A stretch of 34,332 bases of DNA from Ignavibacteriales bacterium (GTDB lineage Bacteria > Bacteroidota > Ignavibacteria > UBA10030 > UBA8401), in NCBI GenBank assembly GCA_026390635.1, contig JAPLFO010000139.1, positions 1 to 34,332 on the forward strand, given 5' to 3'. The notes beneath the pieces were generated by a model. It did no database searches. It was not told the DNA's origin and saw only the letters and a list, made by a program, of their open reading frames with translations. A program made the position numbers and the translations under genes. Below are positions 33,145-34,332 of this stretch, in pieces (the stretch's first letter is position 1; every line of letters begins with the position of its first letter).

Positions 33145-33662
33145 TTATCCACACCATTGTATTCAAGAAGTGTATCAAATTCCCGCCGTCCCGGAAATTG
33201 CGCGCAGAGACGTACCGGTCCCTTGCGAACACGAACAAGCGCGTCGAAAACATTTCCATTTTTCTTGAGATGCGTCCACTTCTGGCCATTGACGATGACA
33301 ACATCTTCAGCGCCGGGTACAGTGATGCAAAAGAACGCGGGGGTGCGGGTTGCTATCTCCGCTTGAAATGGACTTGCAAGGATGGCAGCATGTTCATCAA
33401 ATTCGCTATAGGCTTTCGGATAACCCGTTGAAACCTCCGGAAGAGAACGGGCGCGAACAGCATATTCCGTCGCCGATTCATATGCCCCCTCTTCCTCCCG
33501 GCTTTTTGCGAAGAGCCGGAACACATAATCCCCTCTCCCGGGCGGTTGAATTCGTATGTCGATCGCATCGCCGTTTCGCTGCACAAAAACATAACTCCCG
33601 TGCAGCGCTTTTCCTTTATGTTCCAACGTTCCCGCGCACATCACATTTGGGGGCACCTGCAC
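33141..33662 (-). pseudogene. Probable 5'-truncated transglutaminase-like / kyphoscoliosis-peptidase-type C-terminal region
   Basis: 173 codons from a GTG at 33662. The sequence (LEHKGKALHGSYVF, GDYVFRLFAKSREE, PKAYSEFDEHAAIL, FPGRREFDTLLEY) resembles the Ig-like C-terminal region of bacterial proteins related to kyphoscoliosis peptidase, which normally follows a transglutaminase-like domain. That catalytic domain and any signal peptide are absent. The frame is open for 20 more codons upstream to an in-frame TGA near 33720 but has no ATG and no ribosome site. It may be a decayed gene or a stand-alone module started at GTG. It overlaps the duplicated HExxER gene by 4 bases, which argues that it is still translated. 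Family resemblance is from memory. Confidence 0.5.
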
Positions 33663-33895
33663 ACTGACAATTTCTTCTTCGTTCGCCTCAATAGATTGCG
33701 ACGCGCCTCTGTGGAGTCACGATGATCAGAGCTGTGAGAATTGCGACAATAATGAAGCTGCCTCTCGAGACCGCTGTCCTGATCTGCGGACGGACGTTCT
33801 GACAACGCTTCGATACTGCGGGTGTGCTGTACGGGATGACGAGACGAGTCCAATTCGAATGGTACGATTCTTCCGAGTATTCTTGGTATGCTGAT

Positions 33896-34332
33896 TCAAA
33901 TAATGGACGCTCCCTCATTCTCAATATTCATCACAGCCACCGACGAAGTGAGTCCGGCGCGCAGGAATGCCGCCTGCATCGCGGATCCAATCGCCTCCTC
34001 GTTGTACGTTGCGAAGCAGAAAATCGTCGGCCCGGAACCGCTGATATTGCAGGAAAGTGCGCCGGCTTCCAACGCCGATCGCCGGACGTCGTCAAATCCG
34101 GGGATGAGTGTCGCGCGGTATTGTTCATGAATTCTTTCCGCTGTCACGTACCGTAGCGCCTCCATGTCGCCCGCCATCATCGCAGCCACCAGCGAGGCGA
34201 CGTTCTGAAGATTGACAACCACATCTGAACGGGAGATTGAGGCTGGCAAAATTTTTCGCGCCTCCGAGGTCAACAATTGAAAATGCGGACTGCATGTTAC
34301 CACCAGAAGTGGATATTCTATCATGATGCTGC
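33896..34332 (-). CDS. thrB: Homoserine kinase, C-terminal part (partial)
   Basis: The window holds the last 145 or so codons; the frame runs off the right edge and the start lies outside. The C-terminal GHMP-kinase region is recognisable: PLLVVTCSPHFQLLTSEARK, LPASISRSDVVVNLQNVASL, HEQYRATLIPGFDDV and the glycine motif NISGSGPTIFCF. Together these fit homoserine kinase (L-homoserine to O-phospho-L-homoserine, threonine pathway) better than other GHMP kinases. No thrC or aspartokinase gene follows in the window. 233 bases without a convincing gene separate its stop from the truncated gene downstream. Confidence 0.88.
   Translation of the reverse strand, partial: SIMIEYPLLVVTCSPHFQLLTSEARKILPASISRSDVVVNLQNVASLVAAMMAGDMEALRYVTAERIHEQYRATLIPGFDDVRRSALEAGALSCNISGSGPTIFCFATYNEEAIGSAMQAAFLRAGLTSSVAVMNIENEGASII

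Noticed and set aside
33688-33924. 78-codon minus-strand frame upstream of the truncated gene, considered as its lost N-terminal part
   Set aside because: The product shows no transglutaminase-like features and is out of frame; no remnant of the catalytic domain could be recognised.
1-34332. CRISPR arrays, tRNA or rRNA genes, insertion sequences, prophage
   Set aside because: Reading both strands showed no regularly spaced direct repeats, no tRNA-like cloverleaf, and no transposase, integrase or phage structural genes.

Overview
The window is a gene-dense bacterial chromosomal segment of roughly even base composition with no rRNA, tRNA, CRISPR array or recognisable insertion sequence. Gene content points to the Bacteroidota/Chlorobiota/Ignavibacteriota side of the FCB group. 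The signs are a TPR lipoprotein / DUF4292-like lipoprotein / EnvC-like gene trio, a DUF2851 protein, a DPP5-like S9 peptidase and a long type of PyrF. Clear AAGGAG-type ribosome binding sites and ordinary -35/-10 promoter boxes precede many genes. That fits Ignavibacteria/Chlorobi-like lineages better than Bacteroidia, which rarely use Shine-Dalgarno sites. The assignment is inference; no marker gene is present.

Layout. 1-5941 (minus): a tripartite RND efflux operon in the order tetR, tolC-like, membrane fusion protein, RND permease (permease cut by the window edge). 6128-6577 (plus): a divergent GxxExxY protein. 6617-10616 (minus): an envelope operon of TPR lipoprotein, DUF4292-like lipoprotein and EnvC-like protein, with 4-base stop/start overlaps. 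10617-11463: divergent promoters, a leader with an internal terminator hairpin, two coupled cold-shock genes and a strong terminator. 11496-13720: an S9 peptidase behind an intergenic inverted repeat. 13854-20061 (plus): pyrF, DUF2851, a small helical protein, a zinc-ribbon methyltransferase, then an overlapping trio of HisC-like aminotransferase, nucleotidyltransferase and CDP-alcohol phosphotransferase. That trio looks like a phospho-headgroup pathway. 20081-21034 (minus): a coiled-coil protein with a duplicated helical domain, apparently expressed from a leaderless transcript. 21273-26281 (plus): Sel1-repeat protein, glnD, murI. 26315-30474 (minus): a serine hydrolase, a RhlB-like DEAD-box helicase and a secreted alpha/beta hydrolase. 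30555-32195 (minus): an SPFH / ribbon-helix-helix / two-TM protein operon whose promoter carries three GATATC boxes at exact 11-base steps. 32293-33662 (minus): a secreted protein with a duplicated HExxER-type domain, behind an apparently 5'-truncated gene. 33896-34332: the C-terminal part of homoserine kinase.

The most promising less-described pieces are the aminotransferase/nucleotidyltransferase/CDP-alcohol phosphotransferase cassette, the SPFH-RHH operon with its helically phased operator, and the secreted duplicated HExxER protein. All functional statements come from reading motifs and gene order by eye; no database search was run.
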